Of a DNA stretch of 55,774 bases, positions 1 through 8,166 are shown piece after piece. How positions within the stretch are numbered: position 1 is the stretch's first letter; each line of letters opens with the position of its first letter. The notes under the pieces were generated by a model. It was given only the letters and a program-made list of their open reading frames with translations. It ran no database searches and was not told where the DNA came from. Source of the DNA: JBAXGW01 sp037139195 (GTDB lineage: Bacteria; Bacteroidota; Bacteroidia; Bacteroidales; JAHJDW01). The DNA lies in assembly GCA_037139195.1 (NCBI GenBank), contig JBAXGW010000027.1, positions 1 through 55,774 on the forward strand. The letters are read 5' to 3'. A program made the position numbers and the translations under genes.

Positions 1-22
1 TGTCTTGAGAAGTTAATAAAAT

Positions 23-510
23 ATTTCAATTCCACATTGGTACGATTGATAGTTTGAACTGTTGGAAATACAAATGCAGTTCCTTTATTTCAATTCCACA
101 TTGGTACGATTGATAGTTGTTGCCAAACCAATACCGCCCTTTTTTAATAGATTTCAATTCCACATTGGTACGATTGATAGATAGAGTTGAGTACGAAGTG
201 GCTTTTTCGTTTGCGTTTAATTTCAATTCCACATTGGTACGATTGATAGCTTCTTGGATGCTTGCTATTGCCATGAATACCATTATTTCAATTCCACATT
301 GGTACGATTGATAGTCTTTAATTATTTGTGCTTTTAGCTCTAAATCCAATTTCAATTCCACATTGGTACGATTGATAGCTTTTTCGTTTGCGTTTATGGG
401 TATGTTTTTGCGTATTTCAATTCCACATTGGTACGATTGATAGGAATTTGAACTGTTGGAAATACAAATGCAGTTCCTTTATTTCAATTCCACATTGGTA
501 CGATTGATAG
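23..510 (-). CRISPR. Type I-B CRISPR array (partial, enters from left edge)
   Basis: Eight identical 30-bp repeats start at 23, 87, 151, 220, 285, 349, 414 and 481. They enclose seven spacers of 34, 34, 39, 35, 34, 35 and 37 bp; bases 1-22 are part of a further spacer, so the array continues beyond the window. On the minus strand each repeat ends in ATTGAAAT, the usual form of the 8-nt 5' handle of type I crRNAs, so the array is read leftwards from the cas side, on the same strand as the cas genes. Spacer 7 (444-480) contains all of spacer 1 (53-86), and spacer 6 (379-413) overlaps spacer 3 (181-219) by 18 bases. The short open frames across the array are repeat artefacts. Confidence 0.98.
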
Positions 511-729
511 CCGTGTTTTTTTTAATTATTCACTGCTAATTTTCAATTAGTTGTAAGGAACAAAGTTATTGTTTTTTATTTGTTTTATTGTCGATTGTTA
601 AAGATATTTTTTTTGTGGAGCATCGACAATTTCGCTAATATTAAGATTTTCAATACGTCAAAGAACTTAGACTCATTTAATTATTATTGTTTTGTGTATT
701 GTTTATATTTCCCTTGTCTCTTCGACGAC
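511..729 (-). promoter_or_regulatory. CRISPR leader
   Basis: This 219-bp, very AT-rich gap separates cas2 from the first (newest) repeat and has no gene. Its position, on the side that the repeat orientation marks as upstream, identifies it as the leader that both promotes the array and marks the integration site. It contains a 9-bp inverted repeat, ATTGTCGAT at 587-595 and ATCGACAAT at 622-630, with a 26-base loop. That could be a protein-binding or adaptation motif; this is inference. Confidence 0.75.
561..568 (-). promoter_or_regulatory. Candidate -7 box of the CRISPR array promoter
   Basis: The minus strand reads TAACTTTG here, an exact match to the Bacteroidota -7 consensus TAnnTTTG. 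Transcription would start near 553, about 43 bases before the first repeat, which is a sensible leader-RNA length. I see no good -33 TTTG partner. Confidence 0.5.
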
Positions 730-993
730 TTATAGAAAGTTGCTTGTTTCTTGCTTCTCTTTTCCTACTACTTCTTTTTCTAGCCATTTCTCTTGTCTGG
801 TTTTGAAAATAATAATGCTGTCTTCAGATTTTTCCATTATTGAATTTGCTTTCGATTTTAGTTCAAGTAGTTTTACCTCAGTTATTTCCCCTTCAAATAC
901 CGAATTTTGAATCCAACTGAGATATTGTCGACATAGTTTTAGCATTTTGCCAACTCGCTTTTCTCCTATATCATAAACTAATATTACATACAT
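730..993 (-). CDS. cas2: Cas2 spacer-integration subunit
   Basis: This 87-residue protein has normal Cas2 length and the ferredoxin-like Cas2 start, with V-Y-D-I placing the conserved aspartate at D8. With Cas1 it forms the integrase complex that inserts new spacers at the leader end of the array; Cas2 is the central dimer bridging two Cas1 dimers. It is the last gene of the cas operon, 65 bp downstream of cas1 and directly beside the leader, the usual arrangement. The family call rests on length, N-terminal motif and position next to Cas1. Confidence 0.95.
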   Translation of the reverse strand: MYVILVYDIGEKRVGKMLKLCRQYLSWIQNSVFEGEITEVKLLELKSKANSIMEKSEDSIIIFKTRQEKWLEKEVVGKEKQETSNFL

Positions 994-1058
994 AGTTTTC
1001 TCAATTTATTTTTGATATAATTTGTATTATTAATGCGAATTTTATGTGTGAAAATATT

Positions 1059-2063
1059 TTACCACCACATCTTGAATGGCTTGTATTCTTCTATGTCTAA
1101 TATATGCTTTTGAATTTTGTAACATTCTAATTTTATTAAGTGTTTGTAACTTACTGATTTCTTCAAGGTTCTATGTTCAATGGTTTCTAAAAGCCTTTCT
1201 TCAAATGCTTGAACAAACGTCTTTTTCCCTTTTGGTTTTAGTAATATTCGGTTTATTTTTTCTTCGAAATCATTTTGTTGCACCATTTTTTTGTTTAAAA
1301 TTTTGAATATCACTCTGTCAACCAATAATGGCTTAAATATCTCGGCTAAATCAAGACTTAAAGAATATCTGCGTTCGCCAGGTTCGTGCAAGAAACTAAT
1401 TGTTGGATTCAATTGAGTTTGATGAATTGCTCGCAAACATTGACTGTAACACATCATATTGCCAAATGAAATTAATGCATTTACTTCGTTTAGAGGTGGA
1501 TGATAACTTCTACCATTCATTTCGAAATCATTTATTATTAAGTTAAACGCCTCGTAATAGTTTTTTCTAATATTGCCTTCAATGCCCATCAACTCATCAA
1601 TTGCAATGGTGTCTGGTATTTTTTTAGATAAGTTTTCTATATTAACGATTATTAGCTCTAAGTCTTTTCCACGATTATTGTAATATTTTAGATTTTTTAT
1701 CATGTTAAAACTGGCTCCGTCTAATATTTTTTGAGCAATGACTATTCGCTTTTTTAAATTTTGCTGGGTTTTAACTTGTGCCACCAGCATTTTGCCCGAT
1801 AATAGAAAGTCTTTTGGCATGAAAGATCCTGTGTAATTCTCGTAATAATCAAAGAAATGTACAGAAATATCGTTTTTGCCCAAAAAGTTATACATGGCAC
1901 TATTGGCATCAATGCTTCCAAAAACATAAAGTTCGTCAACATTTTCGACTGGTAAGAAACGTGGTTTTTCTTCATTGCCTTTGTCGTCAACTGGTGTGAA
2001 TTTCAATGTATTGTCATCTCTAGAAAGTCTGCCTGGATTGAAAAGATAGTATGTTTTTTTCAT
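1059..2063 (-). CDS. cas1: Cas1 integrase, type I-B
   Basis: A 334-residue Cas1 of the Cas1b kind. The N-terminal beta domain begins with Y-L-F-N-P-G, as is common in type I-B. The helical C-terminal domain carries the metal ligands: E162 in I-E-G-N, H226 in F-L-H-E-P-G, and the D238-L-A-E241 pair in the S-L-D-L-A-E segment. It catalyses spacer integration together with Cas2 and, in I-B systems, works with Cas4 to choose the PAM end. The start codon is the only plausible methionine, with an AT-rich gap upstream. The 136-bp gap to the GxxExxY gene holds part of that cassette's flanking repeats rather than a promoter I can recognise. Confidence 0.97.
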   Translation of the reverse strand: MKKTYYLFNPGRLSRDDNTLKFTPVDDKGNEEKPRFLPVENVDELYVFGSIDANSAMYNFLGKNDISVHFFDYYENYTGSFMPKDFLLSGKMLVAQVKTQQNLKKRIVIAQKILDGASFNMIKNLKYYNNRGKDLELIIVNIENLSKKIPDTIAIDELMGIEGNIRKNYYEAFNLIINDFEMNGRSYHPPLNEVNALISFGNMMCYSQCLRAIHQTQLNPTISFLHEPGERRYSLSLDLAEIFKPLLVDRVIFKILNKKMVQQNDFEEKINRILLKPKGKKTFVQAFEERLLETIEHRTLKKSVSYKHLIKLECYKIQKHILDIEEYKPFKMWW

Positions 2064-2093
2064 GAATAGACATATTTATATGTTTTTTCTTTG

Positions 2094-2119
2094 GACATGA
2101 TTAACATGATTAACAGGTT
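2094..2119. repeat. Inverted copy of the 9-nt-word repeat near the GxxExxY gene
   Basis: Read on the minus strand this is a run of 9-nt words of the type ATCATGTTA. It is the opposite orientation of the copies at 2166-2192 and 2604-2630 and lies just upstream of cas1. Confidence 0.6.
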
Positions 2120-2165
2120 GTATTTTGACTTGATTTAGTAAGAATATCAAGCTTTTATTAATTTT

Positions 2166-2192
2166 ATCATGTAAATCTTGTTGATCCTGTCT
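2166..2192. repeat. Flanking repeat, downstream side of GxxExxY gene
   Basis: Three consecutive 9-nt words: ATCATGTAA, ATCTTGTTG, ATCCTGTCT. The same word family recurs in the same orientation on the other side of the gene (2604-2630). The repeat ends 8 bp from the gene, so the pair delimits a compact cassette. Confidence 0.7.
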
Positions 2193-2199
2193 AAAAAAA

Positions 2200-2598
2200 T
2201 CAAACTTTTGGTGATTTATAGGTGCGGTATTTCCTTTTTATTTCTACCGACCTACCAAAGTTTATTAATAATCCAATTTCATTACCTGTTCCCTGAAGAT
2301 AATTTACTAATTGTACTTCGTGTGCTTTAACTGTATTTTCAACAGCTTTTAGTTCTACAATTAGTTCGTCTTCTACAAATAAATCAGCGTTATAGTTGCC
2401 AACCAAGTTTCCCTTATAGAACACTGGAATCGGATATACTGATTCAACCTTAAATCCCATTAATTGTAATTCTATTATCATAGCATTGTGATACACTTTT
2501 TCTAAAAAACCAGTTCCAAGCTCATTATATACATTGAATGCAGCTTTTATAATATTACTTGTTAATTCATCATTCATAGGTGTTGATCTATTTTTCAT
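2200..2598 (-). CDS. GxxExxY family protein (PD-(D/E)XK-like)
   Basis: A 132-residue member of the GxxExxY family. The naming motif is visible as G-T-G-F-L-E-K-V-Y near residues 28-36. It is followed by a nuclease-like signature, N-A-D-L-F followed about ten residues later by V-E-L-K, resembling the D...ExK core of PD-(D/E)XK enzymes. The cellular role of the family is not established. It is not a known Cas protein and sits between cas4 and cas1 on the same strand, tightly bracketed by repeats made of 9-nt words. It therefore looks like a passenger cassette that inserted without breaking a cas gene. I infer mobility from the flanks only. Confidence 0.88.
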   Translation of the reverse strand: MKNRSTPMNDELTSNIIKAAFNVYNELGTGFLEKVYHNAMIIELQLMGFKVESVYPIPVFYKGNLVGNYNADLFVEDELIVELKAVENTVKAHEVQLVNYLQGTGNEIGLLINFGRSVEIKRKYRTYKSPKV

Positions 2599-2603
2599 TT
2601 TTT

Positions 2604-2630
2604 ATCTTGTTAATCATGTAAATCCTGTCA
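2604..2630. repeat. Flanking repeat, upstream side of GxxExxY gene
   Basis: Three 9-nt words, ATCTTGTTA, ATCATGTAA, ATCCTGTCA, in direct orientation relative to 2166-2192 with the first two words swapped. It starts 5 bp upstream of the GxxExxY start codon and ends 11 bp before the cas4 stop. Confidence 0.7.
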
Positions 2631-2641
2631 AAAAAAAATTG

Positions 2642-3163
2642 TTAACCCGAAAAACAAAAGTCAAAATAGCTGCATTTTTTACAGCATTTTTGTTCCACTT
2701 TTTGAGGGCATTCGTCCGAGTTTATTATATTTTGAATTTGTTGAGTCATTTCTTCTATCTCTATCTTATCGCGTTCGCTCAATAGTATTTCATCAGTTTT
2801 TCGGAGTTTAGGATATTCTAATATGCCAGTAACACCATTAATACCTGTTTTTTCTAAAATATAAATGTAGTATTTTAGTTGCCATTCATGGGCTTTTTCA
2901 ATTTTATCCGACTTTTTCACTTCGTGTATTACTTTGTTTTTGGCATCGTAATAATCTATTTTTATGCCTCCAATTTCTATTTCTTGATATTTTTCAGTTC
3001 GTTGAGGGTAGGAGGTTTCGTGGATTAATTTGCCTTCATATACTATATCGCTAGTATGTTCCATGCTAATTCCGCTTGAAAATAGCCATAGTTTGCGATG
3101 GCAGATTTGATAATAGTTGAAGTGAGTGCCTGTAATCATAGAATTATAGGTTTCTTTATACAA
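2642..3163 (-). CDS. cas4: Cas4 exonuclease, adaptation factor
   Basis: A 173-residue Cas4 with a RecB-like PD-(D/E)XK core and Fe-S cluster. The four cluster cysteines are visible: C21 in Y-Q-I-C-H-R-K-L-W and the C-terminal group C161, C164, C170. Nuclease residues are H48, D70, E81 with K83, followed by the Q95-x-x-x-Y99 motif. Cas4 trims prespacers and fixes PAM orientation for Cas1-Cas2. The frame overlaps the upstream gene by 8 bp. A second methionine at 3139 (M9, giving the typical M-I-T-G-T-H start) could be the true start and would leave a small gap instead. Confidence 0.95.
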   Translation of the reverse strand: MYKETYNSMITGTHFNYYQICHRKLWLFSSGISMEHTSDIVYEGKLIHETSYPQRTEKYQEIEIGGIKIDYYDAKNKVIHEVKKSDKIEKAHEWQLKYYIYILEKTGINGVTGILEYPKLRKTDEILLSERDKIEIEEMTQQIQNIINSDECPQKVEQKCCKKCSYFDFCFSG

Positions 3164-4586
3164 TATTAGCTTTTCTAAATTCGTCTTTCAAAGCGGGTAA
3201 ATTAGGTTTGTGATTGTATAATTCTATAACTAATTGAGCAATTTCTTTTTCTTGTCCTTTAATATGTTGGGCATGTTTTAGCAATTCGGCTATTTTAGAA
3301 TATACAACTCTTGAGCGTTCATTTTTTAATAATTTAAGTGTTTCTTTTTTTATTAAATAGCATGCTTCAATTGGTCGGTCGTTGAAAAGGTAACTTACAG
3401 CTTCTTGAAAATCAAAATACCAAAATAGATTATTTTTATTCAAGTAATCGTTTTCTAATGCAAGAATTATTTGGTCGAATTCTTTTACGTGTGCAAGAAC
3501 TTTAATTTTAATATTTAGGTCTTTGATTGTTGATATAAGTTTTGATAACTCATCTTTTGAGATGAGTGTATGTAATTCATTTAGTCTTTGTTCGTTACCC
3601 GTTTCTTTGACAATATCTTTAAGAATTGCAAGATGCAAATCAGAACTATATTTCACTTTGTCGATTAAAAATTCCCAAGAATTATTTTTGAAATGCAGAT
3701 AAAACGCATCAATGTTTTTCTCAAACGCATCAATATTTTCATTGTAATAATAATTTAACAAATCGCGAGAAGAATCATAATCAGATAAGAAACACGATTG
3801 CAAACTTTCTGCCCATTTTTTCTTATCTCCGAGCATGTTCATTATTTTGTTGATTAACAATGGAATAGATTGAATAGGGTTTCCATATTTCTGATTATAT
3901 TCCCAAGCAATTTTTGCAGTTTCATTAGAAACGATTATTTCGTTTATCAGTTTAGATATGTATTTCAGAAATTCATTAGAGTCGTTGAAGTATTTTGAAT
4001 TTATATTGAAAATTGTATCGAAGAAAGCTGTGAAATCATCGTTAGAGAAAGGTCTGTTTTTTAATTCCACTAAAGATTCTTCGATGGCGTATTTTGTGGC
4101 TGAGAAAAAGTATTCATTTGCAGGGTCGCCCAAATTGTACTCATCATCTTCTATTTCTGCATTATTAATGCCAAGATAAATTGAAGATAATTCAGCTGCA
4201 ATATCAATTAGGTTTAAGTTTTTAAAAGCGTTTTTTAAAGTCTCGATATAAGGTTCGAAGATTTCGTTGGCTTCTTCTTCCGCTGCAGATTGAATGAGTT
4301 CGTATTCTGGAACATAGTGGTCGTAATGATATGGGGCAATTTCTAGGCTTTCAAGGTCAATCGACTCTAGAACTGAGCTTATATGTTCTGAATATTCGAT
4401 AATTTTATTAATAACGTCATTTTGATTTATTAATATAGGAGAGGACAATCTAATATATTCAAATTTGTCTTTGAAAAACAGAATAAAATCATCTTCAAGA
4501 CTTTTGTTGTTCTTAATTAATTGAAAAAGATAATCGGATTTTTCTTTTTCAGAAAGAGAATTGAAAAGGGTAGTATTGTTTGGCAT
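3156..4586 (-). CDS. Unrecognised helical protein inside the cas operon
   Basis: A 476-residue acidic protein that I cannot assign to a Cas family. There is no signal peptide, membrane segment, zinc cluster or nucleotide-binding motif. The sequence looks helical throughout, with hydrophobic heptad-like spacing suggestive of TPR/ARM-type repeats. The final segment, with K-P-N-L-P-A-L-K-D-E-F, resembles the tail of SWIM zinc-finger and DUF6880-like proteins, but the SWIM zinc motif itself is absent. It lies between cas3 (64 bp upstream) and cas4 (8-bp overlap), so it is almost certainly co-expressed with them. It could be an accessory interference or adaptation factor, or an unrelated passenger; the overlap with cas4 favours a long association. 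Confidence 0.85.
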   Translation of the reverse strand: MPNNTTLFNSLSEKEKSDYLFQLIKNNKSLEDDFILFFKDKFEYIRLSSPILINQNDVINKIIEYSEHISSVLESIDLESLEIAPYHYDHYVPEYELIQSAAEEEANEIFEPYIETLKNAFKNLNLIDIAAELSSIYLGINNAEIEDDEYNLGDPANEYFFSATKYAIEESLVELKNRPFSNDDFTAFFDTIFNINSKYFNDSNEFLKYISKLINEIIVSNETAKIAWEYNQKYGNPIQSIPLLINKIMNMLGDKKKWAESLQSCFLSDYDSSRDLLNYYYNENIDAFEKNIDAFYLHFKNNSWEFLIDKVKYSSDLHLAILKDIVKETGNEQRLNELHTLISKDELSKLISTIKDLNIKIKVLAHVKEFDQIILALENDYLNKNNLFWYFDFQEAVSYLFNDRPIEACYLIKKETLKLLKNERSRVVYSKIAELLKHAQHIKGQEKEIAQLVIELYNHKPNLPALKDEFRKANIV

Positions 4587-4650
4587 AAGTTGTATTTTTT
4601 TTGAATACTATATTAATGGGCAAAGTAATTAAACTGAAACGAAGTATGGT

Positions 4651-7416
4651 TTATATAAATTCGAATGGTTGTTTTAATTCTTTTGCTAACAATTCTTCAT
4701 TGATTCCGCTATGAAAATCATATATTTTTCCTTCTCCAATATATTCTTTTTCAAACTTAAAAAAGTTATAATTTACAAAATCGCCAGTTTCTTTATTGTA
4801 TTTGCAATATTTTTTTAAATCATTAGCCTTTCTCATAAAAATAGAAAATACAAATTTTGACATTATTCCATTTAATATTTTGATTTGTATATTTTTAAGA
4901 GTGAAATTTAAATCTTTATTTTGAATTAATGAAGCATATATTTCCCAAATTTTATCACCTGAAATTCTATCATTGTTATCATTGCTAAAACACTTGTGTT
5001 CCAATATGAAATCTAATTCTGATTTCGAAAAATTGTTTTCATTTCCATAGCAAAAAATATCAATATCCATTGGGATAAATATAGATGCATTTTCAGAATC
5101 AATCAATTTGAATTCTCTATGTATTTGCTCAAAGTTAAGTTTTTCAAACAAGTGTTTATAATCATTAAAGTTCTCTTTATATGCCGATTTATTATTCATT
5201 TCAATCTTTTCAAAAACCTTTTCGTAAAGTAGTTTGAAATCTTTTTTGCTTAAAATATCAAAAACAAATTCATTGGAAAAATTCTGAGTAACTTCATATC
5301 GTAAATCTTTGCCATAAATTGATTTTGCTTTATCATGTTTAAAAAGCCACATTTCGCAGTTTTCTTTATTTATATTTCGGTTTATTCTGCCAGCAAGTTG
5401 CTCGTCACTATCTATTAACGATTGGTTTTTAAACCCTAAATCCATATCAATGTCAACGCCAGCTTCAACAACTTGTGTCGAAATTAAAAGTATTTTACGT
5501 TTTTTGTTTTGTTTATCTTTCAAATACTCAATTATATATTTACGCCGAGGTTCTAATATTGTACCCGACAAAACAAAAATATCATCAAAAAAATCGTTTT
5601 TTTCTTTTAAAATATCATAGAATTCACTGGCCGATTTTTTGAAAATAAATTCAATAATTGTATGTATGCTACCTTTATACTCATCGCTTCTATTTTCGGC
5701 ATATTCTTTTGATTTTTCAATCAAAATATCAGCTAAATCATGTAATTCTATCTTTTTATCAAGCAAATCTGTTTTAATTGAAACTCGATTTGCAAAATTG
5801 GGGTTACACAAATAATCTTCTTGGGCAAATTTAATCAGCGGTTGAAAGTTAATTATCTCCTCATCACCAATAGCTATATTGCCGATTTTAGGCAAAGTAG
5901 CAGACATAATTACAAATCGAATATTAAATAATTTGGCATAATTGGAAATATAATATTTTATTTTATCCCATTCAGATGGATTATAGGTTTGGAGTTCATC
6001 AATTATTACAATTGAATTTGCCAAACGATGAAGTAAATAATTTGTATCTTTTTTGTTAGATTTTAAAATGTCGAAAAACTTAATATGAGTTAATAGCGTG
6101 AAAGGATAGTTTACAAACAAATTGTCAATTTGGTTTTTAAGGTCATTTCCATATTTTGCAACTTCGTTATTATCATTTGTTTTAGTTTGAAATCCTGATT
6201 TAGAGTGAACTTGTGTAACTTCAATATTTGTTAACCCTAATGTTTCTTTTATTGCCTTATCGGTTTGAGTGATAAGTGTTGTAAAAGGAAAAACATAAAA
6301 TACTTTATTTATTTCGGGGAATAATTTCAGCATTTTATAAATTGCAATCATCGACATATTGGTTTTTCCGCCACCAGTTGGAGCTTCAATATAAAATACT
6401 TTATCTGAGCTATGCTTTTCGATTCCCAACAACACTTCAGCCCCAAGTTTTTGTCGCAGGATATTCAAATTTGCATTGCTTTTTTCTTGTAAATCAGCAA
6501 TATTGGTGTTTAAATACTTTTTGCAGTTTCTAGTAAGTTCTCCATTGTAACTTGTTTTTTCATTGGTTTCAAAATGATTGAATATTCTTTGTTTTAAATC
6601 ATTTGTAATTAATCCAAAATCTTCTTCTGTAGAAAATTTTAAATCATTCATATATTGTGAAGTCGCATAATAATCGGAAGCGGTAAGCAGTGAATAATTT
6701 AGTTTTAATAGTGCAAAAAGAGGGAAGAAATCGAAAGTTTTATTTTGAATAAATTCTTGAAAATATTCAATCAAACGGTTTTCGTTTTTGAAAAAATTAT
6801 TTGAAAAATCTTTAATTATATCAAATTCAACTATTTCATGAAATTTATATATGGTATTAATTTTACTTTCTTCAAAATTATAATCTTTTGAAATGTAGGC
6901 TGAATGATGTTTTAAAATTGGAATGGAAAATATAAAAGAATAATACCATAAAATTGATTTTTGTTCAGAACTAGAATCATTTTCAAAAACCCTTTTAAAA
7001 TGATAAGTTAAAAATAAATATGCACTTAAATAAGAATGTTCATAGCCAATTTTTACAGTATTATCTGATTCGAAGAAATTATTTTGCATTCTTTCGACCT
7101 GAAAATTTGGATTAATTTTGCCAAAATCATGAAAAACAATAGAATGAAAAAACAACAATTTTATATGATTTCCAATTTGAATATCTTCAAATGATATTTT
7201 AGAAATTAATTTATCAATAATGCTTTCAAGTTGATTGACATCTGTAATAATATTGAAGTATTTTTTTACTTCATGAAGATGTTCATGTAAAGTTTCTTGT
7301 TGCTTTTGATTATGTGTATGAGCAAAAAACTCATTTTTAGTTTCAAATATATTTTCTAACCCAATGTTTTCATCAGATAATTCTTTAAAAGACTTGAATA
7401 ATAACATTTGCTCCAA
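4651..7416 (-). CDS. cas3: Cas3 nuclease-helicase
   Basis: A 921-residue Cas3 with both domains fused. The N-terminal HD nuclease has H46 or H48 in H-E-H-L-H-E, H96-D97 in F-H-D-F-G-K, H127 and H170-H171. The SF2 helicase follows: Walker A A-P-T-G-G-G-K-T at 345-352, motif II D-E-L-Q at 473-476 (a DEAH variant), S-A-T at 505-507, and later V-E-A-G-V-D-I-D and Q-L-A-G-R-I-N-R. All catalytic motifs are present, so it should unwind and degrade DNA recruited by Cascade. The start at 7416 overlaps the end of cas5 by 32 bp; M4 at 7407 is an alternative. Confidence 0.97.
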   Translation of the reverse strand: MEQMLLFKSFKELSDENIGLENIFETKNEFFAHTHNQKQQETLHEHLHEVKKYFNIITDVNQLESIIDKLISKISFEDIQIGNHIKLLFFHSIVFHDFGKINPNFQVERMQNNFFESDNTVKIGYEHSYLSAYLFLTYHFKRVFENDSSSEQKSILWYYSFIFSIPILKHHSAYISKDYNFEESKINTIYKFHEIVEFDIIKDFSNNFFKNENRLIEYFQEFIQNKTFDFFPLFALLKLNYSLLTASDYYATSQYMNDLKFSTEEDFGLITNDLKQRIFNHFETNEKTSYNGELTRNCKKYLNTNIADLQEKSNANLNILRQKLGAEVLLGIEKHSSDKVFYIEAPTGGGKTNMSMIAIYKMLKLFPEINKVFYVFPFTTLITQTDKAIKETLGLTNIEVTQVHSKSGFQTKTNDNNEVAKYGNDLKNQIDNLFVNYPFTLLTHIKFFDILKSNKKDTNYLLHRLANSIVIIDELQTYNPSEWDKIKYYISNYAKLFNIRFVIMSATLPKIGNIAIGDEEIINFQPLIKFAQEDYLCNPNFANRVSIKTDLLDKKIELHDLADILIEKSKEYAENRSDEYKGSIHTIIEFIFKKSASEFYDILKEKNDFFDDIFVLSGTILEPRRKYIIEYLKDKQNKKRKILLISTQVVEAGVDIDMDLGFKNQSLIDSDEQLAGRINRNINKENCEMWLFKHDKAKSIYGKDLRYEVTQNFSNEFVFDILSKKDFKLLYEKVFEKIEMNNKSAYKENFNDYKHLFEKLNFEQIHREFKLIDSENASIFIPMDIDIFCYGNENNFSKSELDFILEHKCFSNDNNDRISGDKIWEIYASLIQNKDLNFTLKNIQIKILNGIMSKFVFSIFMRKANDLKKYCKYNKETGDFVNYNFFKFEKEYIGEGKIYDFHSGINEELLAKELKQPFEFI

Positions 7417-8161
7417 TTTTTAAAAGTTGATGTTCCAATTTTTCTTTTATTTTTAATGACCAATCAGTAAAAGCAAAGCTTCTGTATTCATATTGAAATT
7501 GTTTCGGAGCAATTTCGACATAACATATAGGAAGTCTTTCAAAATATGAAAAAGTATTGCCTTCGGTATCAATCGTTGGATTAAATGGCTGGATGTCTTT
7601 ATTCCCTTTGATTGGATAATCTTTAATATAGATAGAATCTATTTTGAAACTACCCGAAGGTTCGAAAATATCAAATGCATATTCCGTGTAATTTTTCCAC
7701 CAAACAGAAAATTCATTTTTGCCTAAATATGGCAAATATTCAGCACGCTGATTTTTCAGGTTTTCATCAATTTTTTGATGTGAAGGATTTTGCAAATCTA
7801 AAAAAAAATAGCAACAAAATGCTGGAGCAATCAATGTTTGTTCTGTTACGATTAAATTTCCACCATCTTCTTCACTTGCCATGCCTGTAGAATTATTGTA
7901 GGTTATAATAGTTTTTTGGAAATTACCATTTTCGTGATTTAATGGTTTTATCCCAACTTTCAAATTATCAATTAAGTTTAAATAATAGTCAGGCAATATT
8001 CCTTTTTCTTTAAACCCTGCTTCGCCAATAATTGCCCCGATAATTCCCAACAATGCAGGTTTGTGCAGCATGTTGAATGTTAAATATACTGGTTCATTTG
8101 TATCGGGCTTTTTCAACATGCCAAAATTGGCAAATAAATCTATAGATATTAGTTTTTGCAT
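7385..8161 (-). CDS. cas5: Cas5, Cascade subunit capping the crRNA handle
   Basis: A 258-residue Cas5 of the I-B kind. The N-terminal RRM-like domain and the G-I-I-G-A-I-I-G-E-A-G-F segment near residues 39-50 are typical. Cas5 binds the 8-nt 5' handle of the crRNA and, with Cas8b, forms the foot of Cascade. The gene begins only 5 bp after the abiEii stop and overlaps cas3, so it depends on transcription through the toxin-antitoxin pair. Identification rests on the N-terminal pattern and on position between cas7/cas8b and cas3. Confidence 0.9.
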   Translation of the reverse strand: MQKLISIDLFANFGMLKKPDTNEPVYLTFNMLHKPALLGIIGAIIGEAGFKEKGILPDYYLNLIDNLKVGIKPLNHENGNFQKTIITYNNSTGMASEEDGGNLIVTEQTLIAPAFCCYFFLDLQNPSHQKIDENLKNQRAEYLPYLGKNEFSVWWKNYTEYAFDIFEPSGSFKIDSIYIKDYPIKGNKDIQPFNPTIDTEGNTFSYFERLPICYVEIAPKQFQYEYRSFAFTDWSLKIKEKLEHQLLKIGANVIIQVF

Positions 8162-8166
8162 TGTTT

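Noticed and set aside
26..361. Open frames of 111 and 64 codons across the left end
   Set aside because: They run through CRISPR repeats and repeat the same peptide at each repeat; no coding meaning.
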